Source: Embleya sp042956465
Lineage (GTDB): Bacteria; Actinomycetota; Actinomycetes; Streptomycetales; Streptomycetaceae
NCBI RefSeq assembly: GCF_042956465.1
Contig: NZ_JBIBGL010000023.1
Span: forward strand, 1-64,000
DNA length: 64,000 nt
Direction of reading: 5' to 3'
The notes beneath the pieces are model-generated. The model did no database searches and was not told the DNA's origin. It saw only the letters and a list, made by a program, of their open reading frames with translations. Positions 8,289-17,040 of this stretch are shown in pieces. A program made the position numbers and the translations under genes. Numbering within the stretch: the first letter of the stretch is position 1; each line of letters starts with the position of its first letter.

Positions 8289-9932
8289 GTGTCCCGCACC
8301 GCCGATCTGGTCCTGCGCAACGCCCGCATCCACACCGTCGACCCCGACCTGCCCGAGGCCGAGGCACTGGCCGTCCGGGCGGGCCGGATCGCGTGGGTGG
8401 GCGCGGACGCCGACGCCGCGGACTGGATCGGCCCGGACACCACCGTGCTCGACGGTGCCGGGCGGCGCGTGTTGCCCGGCTTCATCGACGCGCACAACCA
8501 CGTGCGGCTGGGCTCGGACGACGCGTGCGTGCAGTTGGCGGGCGTGCGCACGCTGGCCGGCATCCACGAGCGGATCGGCGCCTGGCTGGCGGCCAACCCG
8601 GACGCCGAGTGGATCGAGGCGGAGGCGTTCGACTACTCGGCGATCCCGGACGGCCGGATGCCGCGCGCGAGCGACCTGGATCCGGTCACGGGCGCGGTGC
8701 CGGCCTTCGTGCTCAGTTACGACGTGCACACGGCGTGGCTCAACAGCGCCGCGATCAAGCGGCTCGGCATCACCCGGGACAGCGACATCCTGCCGTTCGG
8801 CCGGGTGGACAAGGATGCCGAGACCGGCGAGCCGACCGGCTTCATCAAGGACTTCGCGGTCCGCGGCCTCTCCCGGGACGGGCACCGCGCCCTGCGCGAC
8901 CTGGGCCTGCCGTGGGCGTCGGCCGACCGGCAGTACGGCCGATTGGCCAAGAGCCTGGACGACGCGATCCGGTTCGGCATCACCACCGTGGTCGAGCCGC
9001 AGAACTCGCTCGACGACCTGGCCCTGTACACCCGCGCCCGGCAGGAGGGCCGGCTGCGCTCGCGCATCGTCGCGGCGCTGTTCCACCCGCGCGGCACCAC
9101 CGCGGCGGATCTGGACGAGTTCGCCGAGGCCGCGCGCACGTACGCGGACGACCGGCTGCGGGTGGGCCCGCTCAAGCTGTACATCGACGACGTGGTCGAA
9201 CCGCGCACGGCCGCGCTCCTGGAGCCGTACCGAGGTTGTGCGCACCACCGGGGCGAGACGTTCTACCCGGCGGAGGAGTTCGCCGACCTGCTGGCCGAGC
9301 TGGACGGACGCGGCTTCCAGTGCTTCGTGCACGCCACCGGCGACCGGGGCATCCGCACCGTCCTGGACGCGGTCGAGCACGCCCGTGCGGTCAACGGCGT
9401 GCGGGACGCGCGGCACCAGGTCGTGCACGTGGAGTGCCTGGACCCGGCGGACGTGTCGCGCTTCGCCGAGTTGGGCGTGGTCGCGTGCATGCAGCCGCGG
9501 CACTGTGCGCCGGAGATCGCCGGGCCCGGTCAGGACTGGGCGGAGAACGTCGGCGAGGAGCGCTGGCACAAGGCGTGGCCGATGCGCAGCCTGCATGCCG
9601 CCGGCGCGGTGTTGGCACTGTCCAGCGACTGGAACGTGGCCGAGATGGACCCGATGGTCGGCGTGTACACCGCGCTCACCCGGGCGCCGCTGGCCGGCGG
9701 CCCGTCCTGGATCCCGACCGAGACGCTCGACGTCGAGACCACCGTGCACGGCTACACGATGGGTTCGGCCTACGCGAACTTCCTGGAGCACGAGCGCGGT
9801 TCGCTCACCGTCGGCAAGCTCGCCGACTTCGTCGTGCTCTCCCGGGACATCATGACCATCGCCCCGGCCGAGATCCCCGGCACGGTCTGCGACGTGGTCG
9901 CGGTCGGCGGCGAGATCGTGCACACCGCCTGA
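8289..9932 (+). CDS. Amidohydrolase family protein (YtcJ-like)
   Basis: A 547-residue metal-dependent hydrolase of the amidohydrolase_3 group. An N-terminal composite beta domain (DLVLRNARIHTVD) is followed by the TIM barrel with the first metal motif DAHNH (His69, His71). Later conserved elements include HATGDRGIRTVLDAVE and SSDWNVAEMDP near the C-terminal metal Asp. Substrates of this group are seldom known; it is likely an N-acyl or cyclic amide. Position directly after an NCS1 permease under one TetR regulator suggests catabolism of an imported cyclic amide or nucleobase (inference). The GTG start at 8289 follows CTGGAGTCACC. Confidence 0.9.
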   Translation: MSRTADLVLRNARIHTVDPDLPEAEALAVRAGRIAWVGADADAADWIGPDTTVLDGAGRRVLPGFIDAHNHVRLGSDDACVQLAGVRTLAGIHERIGAWLAANPDAEWIEAEAFDYSAIPDGRMPRASDLDPVTGAVPAFVLSYDVHTAWLNSAAIKRLGITRDSDILPFGRVDKDAETGEPTGFIKDFAVRGLSRDGHRALRDLGLPWASADRQYGRLAKSLDDAIRFGITTVVEPQNSLDDLALYTRARQEGRLRSRIVAALFHPRGTTAADLDEFAEAARTYADDRLRVGPLKLYIDDVVEPRTAALLEPYRGCAHHRGETFYPAEEFADLLAELDGRGFQCFVHATGDRGIRTVLDAVEHARAVNGVRDARHQVVHVECLDPADVSRFAELGVVACMQPRHCAPEIAGPGQDWAENVGEERWHKAWPMRSLHAAGAVLALSSDWNVAEMDPMVGVYTALTRAPLAGGPSWIPTETLDVETTVHGYTMGSAYANFLEHERGSLTVGKLADFVVLSRDIMTIAPAEIPGTVCDVVAVGGEIVHTA

Positions 9933-9945
9933 GCCCTGCCCGGGA

Positions 9946-11337
9946 TCACCGCTGCGCGGCCACCAGTTCCCGGGCCTCCTCGATCGTCTCCACCGCGGGA
10001 GGCGAGCCCATCAGCGGCTTGCGGGCGGTCTCGGTCATCGCGAGCGCGGCGACCAGGCCCACGGCCGCCGCGAGCATCATGTAGAGCGCCGGCATGTAGT
10101 CGTTGCCCGTCCCGTCGACCAGCGCCTCGGCCACGAACGGGGTGGTGCCGCCGAACAGCGAGACCGAGATGTTGAACGAGACGGACAGCGCCCCGGAGCG
10201 GATCTCGGTCGGGAACAGGGCGGGCAACGCGGCGGACATGGTGGCCAGGAAGCAGACCAGGACCAGGCCCAGGATCAGCAGGCCGATGAAGATCGGCACC
10301 AGGTCGCCCTGCTTGATCAGCACGAAGCACGGCAGCGGCAGCACGATGAAGCCGACGCAGCCGGTGATGATCACCGGCTTGCGACCGATCCGGTCGGTCA
10401 GAGCGCCGAGCGGGTGGATCACCGCCAGCAGCACGATCATCACCACGACGATCTGCAGCAGGCCGTGCGTCTCGTTGTAGCCGAGCGTGTCGGAGAGATA
10501 GGTCGGCATGTACGACAGCAGCATGTAGTCGTTGACGTTGTACGCCGCGACCAGCGCGATACAGATGACCATCGCCCGCCGTTGACCCAGGAAGATCCGC
10601 TTGAACTCGCGCACGGTCTCGTGCCCGTGCGCATCCTCCGCTTCGTCCGCCTTCGCTCCCGCCGACTTCTCCATCACCTTCGCGAACGCCGGCGACTCCT
10701 CCAGCCGCAGCCGCAGGTACAGCCCGATCACCCCGATCGGGCCGGCCACCAGGAACGGGATGCGCCACCCCCACGTCCGCATCTCGTGATCGCTGAGCAC
10801 CGCGGTCAGCAGCGTGACCAGGCTCGCCGCCAGGATGTAGCCGATCAGCGTGCCGAACTCCAGGAAGCTGCCGTAGAACCCGCGCCGCTTGTCCGGGGCG
10901 TACTCGGCGATGAACGTGCTCGCGCCGCCGTACTCGCCACCCGCCGAGAAGCCCTGAAGCATGCGGAACAGGATCAGCAGGCCCGGCGCGGCGAGGCCGA
11001 TCGTGGCATAGCCGGGAATCAGCCCGATGCACAGCGTGCCGCTCGCCATCATCAACATCGTGATCGCGAGCACCCTCTTGCGCCCGATCCGGTCGCCGAG
11101 CGGCCCGAAGAAGAACCCGCCGAGCGGCCGGACCAGGAACGCGGCGGCGAACGTGGCGAACGAGGACAACGTCTGTGCAGCGTCGTTGCCGGACGGGAAG
11201 AACACCTTGCCGATCGTCACCGCCATGTAGGCGTAGATGCCGAAGTCGTACCACTCCATGGCATTGCCGAGCATGGTCGCCTTGACCGCGGTGTCCACGG
11301 TCTTGGCATCGACGACCGTGATGTCTTCCTCGCGCAC
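9946..11337 (-). CDS. MFS transporter, metabolite:H+ symporter (ProP/ShiA-like)
   Basis: A 463-residue proton symporter of the MHS branch of the major facilitator family. N-terminal motifs AMEWYDFGIYAYMA and RPLGGFFFGPLGDRIGRKR, and the LQGFSAGGEYGGA helix, are diagnostic. MHS members import small organic acids or osmolytes such as proline/betaine, shikimate, citrate or alpha-ketoglutarate; which one is not clear. The GTG at 11337 has AAAGGAG a few bases upstream, better than the longer frame that begins MCGKTC. It ends 13 bp from the convergent amidohydrolase. Confidence 0.9.
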   Translation of the reverse strand: MREEDITVVDAKTVDTAVKATMLGNAMEWYDFGIYAYMAVTIGKVFFPSGNDAAQTLSSFATFAAAFLVRPLGGFFFGPLGDRIGRKRVLAITMLMMASGTLCIGLIPGYATIGLAAPGLLILFRMLQGFSAGGEYGGASTFIAEYAPDKRRGFYGSFLEFGTLIGYILAASLVTLLTAVLSDHEMRTWGWRIPFLVAGPIGVIGLYLRLRLEESPAFAKVMEKSAGAKADEAEDAHGHETVREFKRIFLGQRRAMVICIALVAAYNVNDYMLLSYMPTYLSDTLGYNETHGLLQIVVVMIVLLAVIHPLGALTDRIGRKPVIITGCVGFIVLPLPCFVLIKQGDLVPIFIGLLILGLVLVCFLATMSAALPALFPTEIRSGALSVSFNISVSLFGGTTPFVAEALVDGTGNDYMPALYMMLAAAVGLVAALAMTETARKPLMGSPPAVETIEEARELVAAQR

Positions 11338-11425
11338 CTGTCTCCTTTGTCCCGGCTGGTCCTCGCGTTCCCAGGTTGGGGCAGGAGATCGCGCCGGGAC
11401 GGGCACGACACAGGTTTTACCGCAC

Positions 11426-11465
11426 AAAAAGCCCTGATCCGCCCGATGATCGGGCGAACCAGGGC
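11426..11465 (-). terminator. Intrinsic terminator after bcp
   Basis: On the minus strand a nested hairpin (GCCCTG/CAGGGC outside, CGCCCGAT/ATCGGGCG inside) is followed directly by TTTTT. This is a classical Rho-independent terminator located 30 bp past the bcp stop. Confidence 0.88.
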
Positions 11466-11494
11466 AATGGGACTCCGAGCGGGCCGAGTCGGGC

Positions 11495-11971
11495 TCAGGC
11501 CGCGTCGAGCTTGAGGTCCTTGATCAGCTTGGCCACGTGGCCGGTCGCGCGCACGTTGTACAGCGCCCGCTCGACCTTGCCGCTCTCGTCGACGACGAAC
11601 GTCGAGCGGATCACGCCCTTGACGGTCTTGCCGTACATGGTCTTCTCGCCGAACGCGCCGTACGCCTGGAGCGTGCTCTTGTCCGGGTCGGCGAGCAGCG
11701 TCACCGTGAGGTTCTCCTTCTCCCGGAACTTGCCGAGCTTCTCCGGCTTGTCCGGCGAGATGCCGAGCACGTCGTAGCCCGCGCCCGCGAGCAGCGCCAG
11801 GTTGTCGGTGAAGTCGCACGCCTGCTTGGTGCAGCCCGGGGTCAATGCGGCCGGGTAGAAGTACACGATGACCTTGCGGCCCGCGTAGTCGGACAGCGAG
11901 ACGTCCTTGCCGTCGGCGTCGGACAGGGTGAAGGCGGGGGCGGTGTCGCCCGCCTGGAGGCGGTCGCTCAC
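11495..11971 (-). CDS. bcp: Thioredoxin-dependent peroxiredoxin (BCP/PrxQ type)
   Basis: A 158-residue cytosolic peroxiredoxin that reduces hydrogen peroxide and organic hydroperoxides using thioredoxin. The peroxidatic Cys47 sits in PAALTPGCTKQACDF and the resolving Cys52 is five residues on, the arrangement of atypical two-Cys PrxQ enzymes. Length and fold motifs (VIVYFYP, STFVVDESG) are normal. It is a single-gene unit with a clear terminator and divergent from the metal-import operon, 298 bp away. Confidence 0.96.
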   Translation of the reverse strand: MSDRLQAGDTAPAFTLSDADGKDVSLSDYAGRKVIVYFYPAALTPGCTKQACDFTDNLALLAGAGYDVLGISPDKPEKLGKFREKENLTVTLLADPDKSTLQAYGAFGEKTMYGKTVKGVIRSTFVVDESGKVERALYNVRATGHVAKLIKDLKLDAA

Positions 11972-12192
11972 GAAGAACTCCTCGGATCGCTCGGCAACGT
12001 ACGCCGCAACGCTAGGGCCTGCTTCGATCCCACGCCGAGCACCACGACGCGGGACGGAAGACAGACCCTAGCGTCGCGCTCCGACCGATTCGGGTTCCCG
12101 GCCCGTCGGCGCGGTCCCGCGCCCCGGGGGCGCCCCGTTCGTCAACGTCGGGCAAAAAACGATGCGGGCGCACCACTGTTGCCACCGTCACC

Positions 12193-12215
12193 CAATTGCA
12201 AGCCTTTTGCAATTG
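12193..12215. promoter_or_regulatory. Nur (nickel-responsive Fur-family) box
   Basis: A perfect 9-5-9 inverted repeat with arms CAATTGCAA and TTGCAATTG. Its core TTGCAA-N5-TTGCAA (12196-12212) equals the consensus reported for Streptomyces coelicolor Nur. It lies 54 bp upstream of the metal-importer start, in good position to repress the operon when nickel is plentiful. Site match is direct; binding is inferred. Confidence 0.85.
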
Positions 12216-12269
12216 CGGCGACAAGCCATAAAATCCGACAGCCGAATCCGGCATTTCGGGAGGGGCCAC

Positions 12270-12956
12270 ATGCACATACCCAACGGGTTCATCGACGGCC
12301 CCGTATCGGCGGGAGCCGCAGTCGTCGCCGTCGCCGGGATCGCCGTCGGACTGCGCGGCGCGCGTCGGGAACTGGACGAGCGCACCGCGCCGCTGGCCGG
12401 CCTGGTCGCGGCCTTCGTCTTCGCCGTCCAGATGCTCAACTTCCCGGTCGCCGGCGGCACCAGCGGCCATCTCCTGGGGGGCACCCTCGCCGCCATCCTG
12501 GTCGGCCCGTACACCGGCATGTTGTGCGTGGCGGTGGTGCTGCTGATGCAGGGCCTGTTCTTCGCCGACGGCGGCCTGACCGCACTCGGCCTGAACATCA
12601 CCATCATGGGCATCGTGACCGTCGTGGTCGGCTACGGGCTGTTCCGCCTGGTACTGGGCCTGCTGCCCGCGCGGCACTCCTCCGTGCCGGTCGCCGCGTT
12701 CGTCGGCGCGCTCGTCTCGGTGCCCGCGGCGGCCTGCGTGTTCACCGGCTTCTACGCGATCGGCGGGACCACCGACGTGTCGATCGGCAAGGTGGCCGGC
12801 GCGATGATCGGCGTGCACGTCCTGATCGGCATCGGCGAGGCGATCATCACCGCGGCCACCGTCTCCAGCGTGCTGGCGGTCCGGCCCGACCTCGTCCACG
12901 GTGCGCGCGGCCTCGCGCGTCCGCTCGAACTGCACTCGGCAGGGGGATCCCGATGA
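12270..12956 (+). CDS. ECF metal transporter substrate-binding subunit (CbiM/NikM)
   Basis: A 228-residue membrane protein, the metal-binding S-component of a nickel/cobalt energy-coupling-factor importer. The N-terminus MHIPNGFIDG is diagnostic: in known CbiM/NikM proteins the amino group of Met1 and the side chain of His2 bind the metal. This fixes the start at 12270, supported by GGGAGG upstream. About seven hydrophobic segments follow. The Nur box at 12193 argues for nickel rather than cobalt, and no cobalamin riboswitch was seen. It overlaps the next gene by 4 bp (ATGA). Confidence 0.93.
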   Translation: MHIPNGFIDGPVSAGAAVVAVAGIAVGLRGARRELDERTAPLAGLVAAFVFAVQMLNFPVAGGTSGHLLGGTLAAILVGPYTGMLCVAVVLLMQGLFFADGGLTALGLNITIMGIVTVVVGYGLFRLVLGLLPARHSSVPVAAFVGALVSVPAAACVFTGFYAIGGTTDVSIGKVAGAMIGVHVLIGIGEAIITAATVSSVLAVRPDLVHGARGLARPLELHSAGGSR

Positions 12957-13297
12957 CCCGCGTCCGTACCCGCACGCTGCTGATCGCCGGCGTCCTGCTC
13001 GCCCTGGTCCTGGCCGGCTTCGTGAGCTATTACGCGAGCCGGAGCCCGGACGGCCTGGAGAAGGTGTCCGCCGACAAGGGCATCGACGCCAAGGAACGGG
13101 ACCATCAGTTCAAGGACGGCCCGCTGGCCGACTACAGCGTCAAGGGTGTGCACGACGAGCGGCTCTCCGGCGGCCTGGCCGGGGTGATCGGCGTGGGCGC
13201 GACCCTGCTGGTGGGCACCGGCGTGTTCTGGTTGGTTCGCGGGCGCTCCACCGGCGCCGACCGCACCGCCGGCTCCGGCGCGGGAACCGGCGGCTGA
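12953..13297 (+). CDS. PDGLE-domain small subunit (CbiN/NikN-like)
   Basis: A 114-residue protein with two transmembrane helices (about 6-25 and 74-94) flanking an extracytoplasmic loop. The loop begins with the family signature SPDGLEKV. In NikMNQO/CbiMNQO systems this small subunit helps load metal onto the M subunit. The ATG overlaps the preceding stop and the next gene starts 2 bp after its own stop, so translation is coupled. Confidence 0.9.
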   Translation: MTRVRTRTLLIAGVLLALVLAGFVSYYASRSPDGLEKVSADKGIDAKERDHQFKDGPLADYSVKGVHDERLSGGLAGVIGVGATLLVGTGVFWLVRGRSTGADRTAGSGAGTGG

Positions 13298-13299
13298 TC

Positions 13300-14061
13300 G
13301 TGTCGGCCGGATCGGGGCATCGGCTGTATCGGCCCGGCGACTCGCCGGTCCACCGGCTGCCGCCGCACTGCAAACTGCTCGCGCTGGTCGGCTTCGTGGT
13401 GGCCACCGTGTCCACGCCGCGCGAGGCCTACTGGGCGTTCGGCGGGTACGCCGTGCTGCTCGCCTCGGTCGCCGCGCTCGCCCGGGTGCCGGCCGGCTTC
13501 CTGCTGCGGCGCATGCTCGTCGAGCTGCCGTTCGTGGGCTTCGCGCTGCTGCTGCCGTTCGTCGCGAACGGGCCGAGCGTCGAGGTGCTGGGCCTGTCGG
13601 TCAGCCGGGACGGCCTGCTCGGCGCCTGGAACATCATGGCCAAGGGCACCCTCGGCGTGGTCGCGGGCGTCCTGCTCGCGGCCACCACCGAACTGCGCGC
13701 CCTGCTGCTGGGCCTGCAGAAGTTGCGGATGCCGCCGCTGCTGGTCCAGATCATGTCGTTCATGCTGCGCTACGGCGGGGTGATCACCGCCGAGATGGGC
13801 CGGATGCGAATCGCCCGCGAGTCGCGCGGCTTCGTCGCGCGCGACCTGCGGCAGGCCCCCACGGTGGCCAAGTCCGCCGGGGCGCTGTTCATCCGCTCCT
13901 ACGAGCGCGGCGAGCGGGTGCACCTGGCGATGCTCAGCCGGGGCTACACCGGGACCATGCCGGTCGTCCTGGACACCCGGGCCACCGCCGGCCAGTGGGC
14001 CGCCGCCGCGGCGCTGCCGGGGGCGGCGCTCGTGTTGTGGGCGGGTGCACTCATCCTGTGA
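13300..14061 (+). CDS. ECF transporter transmembrane subunit (CbiQ/NikQ)
   Basis: A 253-residue T-component that couples the ATPase to the metal-binding subunit. It has about five or six hydrophobic segments and the characteristic cytoplasmic helices (RIARESRGF and ERGERVHLAMLSRGYTG) whose Ala/Arg-Gly motifs contact the ATPase. The GTG at 13300 is 2 bp after the preceding stop. It ends in GTGA, so the next gene could also start by 4-bp overlap. Confidence 0.92.
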   Translation: MSAGSGHRLYRPGDSPVHRLPPHCKLLALVGFVVATVSTPREAYWAFGGYAVLLASVAALARVPAGFLLRRMLVELPFVGFALLLPFVANGPSVEVLGLSVSRDGLLGAWNIMAKGTLGVVAGVLLAATTELRALLLGLQKLRMPPLLVQIMSFMLRYGGVITAEMGRMRIARESRGFVARDLRQAPTVAKSAGALFIRSYERGERVHLAMLSRGYTGTMPVVLDTRATAGQWAAAAALPGAALVLWAGALIL

Positions 14062-14093
14062 AGGTGCGCAGACCCCAGGAACGGAGTACCCAC

Positions 14094-14900
14094 GTGAGTG
14101 AAGCGACCGGCGACGCCGCCCCCTCGCTGGCCGTCCGCGGCCTCGCCTACGCCTACCCCGACGGCCATCAGGCCCTGTACGGCGTCGACCTGAGCATCGC
14201 CCGCGGCGAACGGGTCGCGCTGCTCGGTCCCAACGGCGCCGGCAAGACCACTCTGGTGCTGCACCTCAACGGCATCCTGACCGCCGGGGCCGGCACCGTC
14301 GAGGTGGCCGGTCTTCCGGTGGCCAAGGAGCATCTGCGCGAGATCCGCCGCCGGGTCGGCATCGTCTTCCAGGATCCGGACGACCAGCTGTTCATGCCCA
14401 CGGTCCGCGAGGACGTCGCGTTCGGCCCGGCCAACCTGGGCCTGCGCGGCGCCGCGCTGGAGGAGCGCGTACAGCACGCCCTGGCCCGGGTGGGCATGGC
14501 CGGCTTCGCCGATCGCCCGCCGCACCACCTCAGCTACGGCCAGCGCCGCCGGGTCGCGGTGGCCACGGTGCTCGCGATGGAGCCGGAGATCCTGGTCCTG
14601 GACGAGCCGTCCTCGAACCTGGACCCGGCGAGCCGGCGCGAGCTGGCCGAGGTACTCCGTTCGCTCGATGTCACCGTGCTCATGGTGACCCACGACCTGC
14701 CCTACGCGTTGGAGCTGTGTCCGCGCGCGCTGGTGCTGGCCGGCGGCGTCGTGGTCGCCGACGGGAGCACTCGCGATCTGCTCCTGGATCGTGACCTGAT
14801 GGCCGCCCACCGACTGGAGCTGCCGTACGGATTCGACCCGGCGTCGGTCCCGGCCCGAACCGCGTCGACCCCGTCCGCCGGCGCCACGGCACCCGGTTGA
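14094..14900 (+). CDS. ECF transporter ATP-binding subunit (CbiO/NikO)
   Basis: A 268-residue ABC ATPase powering the metal importer. Walker A is GPNGAGKT (45-52), the Q-loop follows in VFQDPDDQLFMPT, the signature is LSYGQRRR, and Walker B is ILVLDEPSSNLDP. The GTG at 14094 has CGGAG about 8 bases upstream; an alternative GTG at 14058 overlaps the NikQ stop. It is the last gene of the Nur-box operon. Confidence 0.95.
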   Translation: MSEATGDAAPSLAVRGLAYAYPDGHQALYGVDLSIARGERVALLGPNGAGKTTLVLHLNGILTAGAGTVEVAGLPVAKEHLREIRRRVGIVFQDPDDQLFMPTVREDVAFGPANLGLRGAALEERVQHALARVGMAGFADRPPHHLSYGQRRRVAVATVLAMEPEILVLDEPSSNLDPASRRELAEVLRSLDVTVLMVTHDLPYALELCPRALVLAGGVVVADGSTRDLLLDRDLMAAHRLELPYGFDPASVPARTASTPSAGATAPG

Positions 14901-14968
14901 CGCGGGTGCGGGGATGTACCTGACAGACTTGGGGAACACACGAGCGCAGGGGCCGGAGAGGACGGGTT

Positions 14969-15454
14969 GTGAGCGACCACGGGCGGGAACTGTCTCCGGC
15001 GGAGTTGGAGCGGCAAGGCCGGGCGGCGTTGGGCCGTCCGGTGACGGCACACGCTGAGCGGAGTCGGGTGGAGTCGGTGAACGGTGCGCACAGGGCCGAC
15101 GTTGCGAACGCCGGACACAAGGATGGGAAGGCCGTCGACAAGCACACGAACGGCGACCAGCCGGACCGGCGCTCGCCGCAGCAGATCGAACGGGACATCG
15201 AGGCGGCCCGGGCGAATCTGGCGGTGACGCTGGACGAGATCGTCGACCGGGTGAAGCCGGCCAATGTCGCGGCTCGCGCCATGGACAAGGTCCGGGCGCA
15301 GTTCATCGACAGCGACACGGGCGCTCCGCGCAAGGAGCGGATCCTGCCGCTGGCCGGTGGGGTGGCGGGGCTGATTCTGCTGGTCGTAGTGGTGAAGACC
15401 AAGGGCAACGGCGACAAGAAGGTCAAGGCCCGAAAGAGCGGCAAAAAGCGCTGA
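14969..15454 (+). CDS. DUF3618 membrane-anchored protein
   Basis: A 161-residue protein. A hydrophilic N-terminal half is followed by the DUF3618 motif QIERDIEAARANLAVTLDEI (about 71-95), then one transmembrane helix (about 129-142) and a Lys-rich tail. DUF3618 proteins are common in actinobacteria and of unknown function; they are often linked to envelope proteins. The GTG start follows GGAGAGG. It is likely monocistronic. Confidence 0.88.
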   Translation: MSDHGRELSPAELERQGRAALGRPVTAHAERSRVESVNGAHRADVANAGHKDGKAVDKHTNGDQPDRRSPQQIERDIEAARANLAVTLDEIVDRVKPANVAARAMDKVRAQFIDSDTGAPRKERILPLAGGVAGLILLVVVVKTKGNGDKKVKARKSGKKR

Positions 15455-15570
15455 GGCCCGCCGCGCCGACGCCGGGCCGACCTCGCCGGGCCCGGCCGGG
15501 GCGGAATCGGATCGGGACATACACCTCCCGGTGACGCATGTTCGGCGTCGGGCGGGTAGCTTGTCGAAGC

Positions 15571-15942
15571 GTGAGTTCCGACAGGTCCCAGTCTTCGAGT
15601 AACAACGCCCACGACCTCGGCGAGAAGCTGCCCATCCGCATGCTGCACGACCGTGTCCTGGTCCGCCAGGACGCGGCGGAGGGTGAGCGCCGTTCCGGCG
15701 GTGGCATCCTCATCCCCGCGACCGCGCAGGTCGGCAAGCGGCTGGCATGGGCCGAGGTGGTCGCGGTCGGCCAGAACGTCCGCACCGTCGAACCGGGCGA
15801 TCGTGTCCTGTACGACCCCGAGGAGCGCGCCGAGGTCGAGGTGCGCGGTGTTCCGTACGTCCTGCTCCGCGAGCGCGATCTGCACGCGGTCGCCGCCGAA
15901 CGCATCGAGGTCTCGGGCGAGGCCACCGGCCTCTACCTCTGA
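15571..15942 (+). CDS. GroES-like (Cpn10) paralogue
   Basis: A 123-residue protein of the chaperonin-10 fold, with LPIRMLHDRVLVR near residue 20, GGILIPATAQVGKRLAWAEV and VEPGDRVLYD. It is longer than canonical GroES because of a Ser/Asn-rich N-terminus, and no groEL is adjacent. The mobile loop region (ERRSGGGILIP) is kept, so it may still contact a GroEL. Actinomycetes often carry such a stand-alone second copy of unknown role. The GTG at 15571 was chosen over upstream codons. Confidence 0.85.
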   Translation: MSSDRSQSSSNNAHDLGEKLPIRMLHDRVLVRQDAAEGERRSGGGILIPATAQVGKRLAWAEVVAVGQNVRTVEPGDRVLYDPEERAEVEVRGVPYVLLRERDLHAVAAERIEVSGEATGLYL

Positions 15943-15996
15943 CCTCCGACCACCGACACCGGGCCGACCGCCGAGAGATCCCCGTATCGCCGACAA

Positions 15997-16027
15997 CGCC
16001 GGGTGGTGAGCCGTTCACCACCCGGCG
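15997..16027 (+). terminator. Perfect 13-bp hairpin after the GroES-like gene
   Basis: Arms CGCCGGGTGGTGA and TCACCACCCGGCG enclose a 5-base loop, 54 bp past the stop. A second inverted repeat (GCCCGCG/CGCGGGC, 16039-16055) follows. No T-run is present. Confidence 0.7.
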
Positions 16028-16157
16028 GCTTCGTCCGCGCCCGCGGATCGCGGGCCCGGAAGGGCCCGTTCGGGTCGACTGACTCCCTCCCGCGGGTGAA
16101 CTCTTCTGCCAGGATGACCCGATCCGCACGAAGAGCCGGCCAAGAGGAGAGGGACAG

Positions 16158-16820
16158 ATGCCGCGACGTCGGATCTGGATAGCGGCGCTGTGCGCGGTCG
16201 CACTGGTGGGTTTCCTGGGCGGCGGCCTGGTCGGGGTGTTCGGCGGCGGTGGCGGTGACAAGTCCGCCGCCGCGGCGACGTCGCCCGGATCGAGCAGCGC
16301 ATCCCCCACCCCGTCCGCGCCGGTCGCGGCACAGGTCGCTGCGCCGCCGACCACCGCCCCGCCCACCTCGGCGTCCGCGTCGGCGTCCAAGAGCCCGCCG
16401 GCCAAGCCGGCCCTGGCCGTGGGCACCCGCTATGTGCTGACCCTCGGGGACGGTCGGGCGATGGACGTGAGCGGCGCCACCAACCGGGACCGGGCGGCGG
16501 TGATCGCCTACCCGGCGGGAGCGGGCAAGGCGAATCAGCAGTGGGTGGTGCGCGACGCGGGCGGCGGCTTCGTCCGGCTGGAGTCGGCGCTCTCGCACAA
16601 GTGCCTGGAGGTGTCCGGCGGCCGGGAGTCGCGGGCGTATCAGGACGACTGCGGGCGCGCCGAGAACCAGTTGTGGAAGCCGCAGGCCAGCGGTTCCGGG
16701 GTGGTGCTGCTCGCCCGCAACGGCTCGGCACTCGGGCTGGGCGAGCAGGTCAAGGGCCTCCAGGGGCTCGGTCTGGTGCCGGCCGGCTCGGGCGCGGTGT
16801 GGCAGGCCGGCAGCGTATGA
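16158..16820 (+). CDS. Membrane-anchored ricin-type lectin-domain protein
   Basis: A 220-residue protein. It has one N-terminal hydrophobic helix (about 6-28, either signal peptide or anchor), a Ser/Ala/Pro-rich linker to about residue 90, then a beta-trefoil-like domain. Two QxW-type motifs are visible (NQQWVV and NQLWKP), the hallmark of ricin B/RICIN carbohydrate-binding repeats. Two Cys (in HKCLEVSGG and QDDCGR) may form a disulfide. The trefoil looks short, about 130 residues. It probably binds polysaccharide outside the cell; no catalytic domain is attached. Confidence 0.85.
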   Translation: MPRRRIWIAALCAVALVGFLGGGLVGVFGGGGGDKSAAAATSPGSSSASPTPSAPVAAQVAAPPTTAPPTSASASASKSPPAKPALAVGTRYVLTLGDGRAMDVSGATNRDRAAVIAYPAGAGKANQQWVVRDAGGGFVRLESALSHKCLEVSGGRESRAYQDDCGRAENQLWKPQASGSGVVLLARNGSALGLGEQVKGLQGLGLVPAGSGAVWQAGSV

Positions 16821-17040
16821 GCGGTGCCGGACGGCGGGCCGGACCGGCCGAGCCGCGCCGGCGATCGAGCTCGGGTGCGACAGCTGTCCCTTATGCCCGA
16901 GTGTGATCCCCTGCACGCCCACCCGACGGAACAGCGCGGGATGCCCTGCGGTTGCACCTCAGTGCGAACGCGGAGCACCGGCACGAGCACGGGTGCGCCG
17001 ATCGGGCGGGCGGGAAACGGGCGAGGAAGAGGGACGCGGA

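Noticed and set aside
11972..12269. Cobalamin riboswitch before the CbiM-like gene
   Set aside because: No B12-box-like sequence was seen in the gap, and a Nur box explains control.
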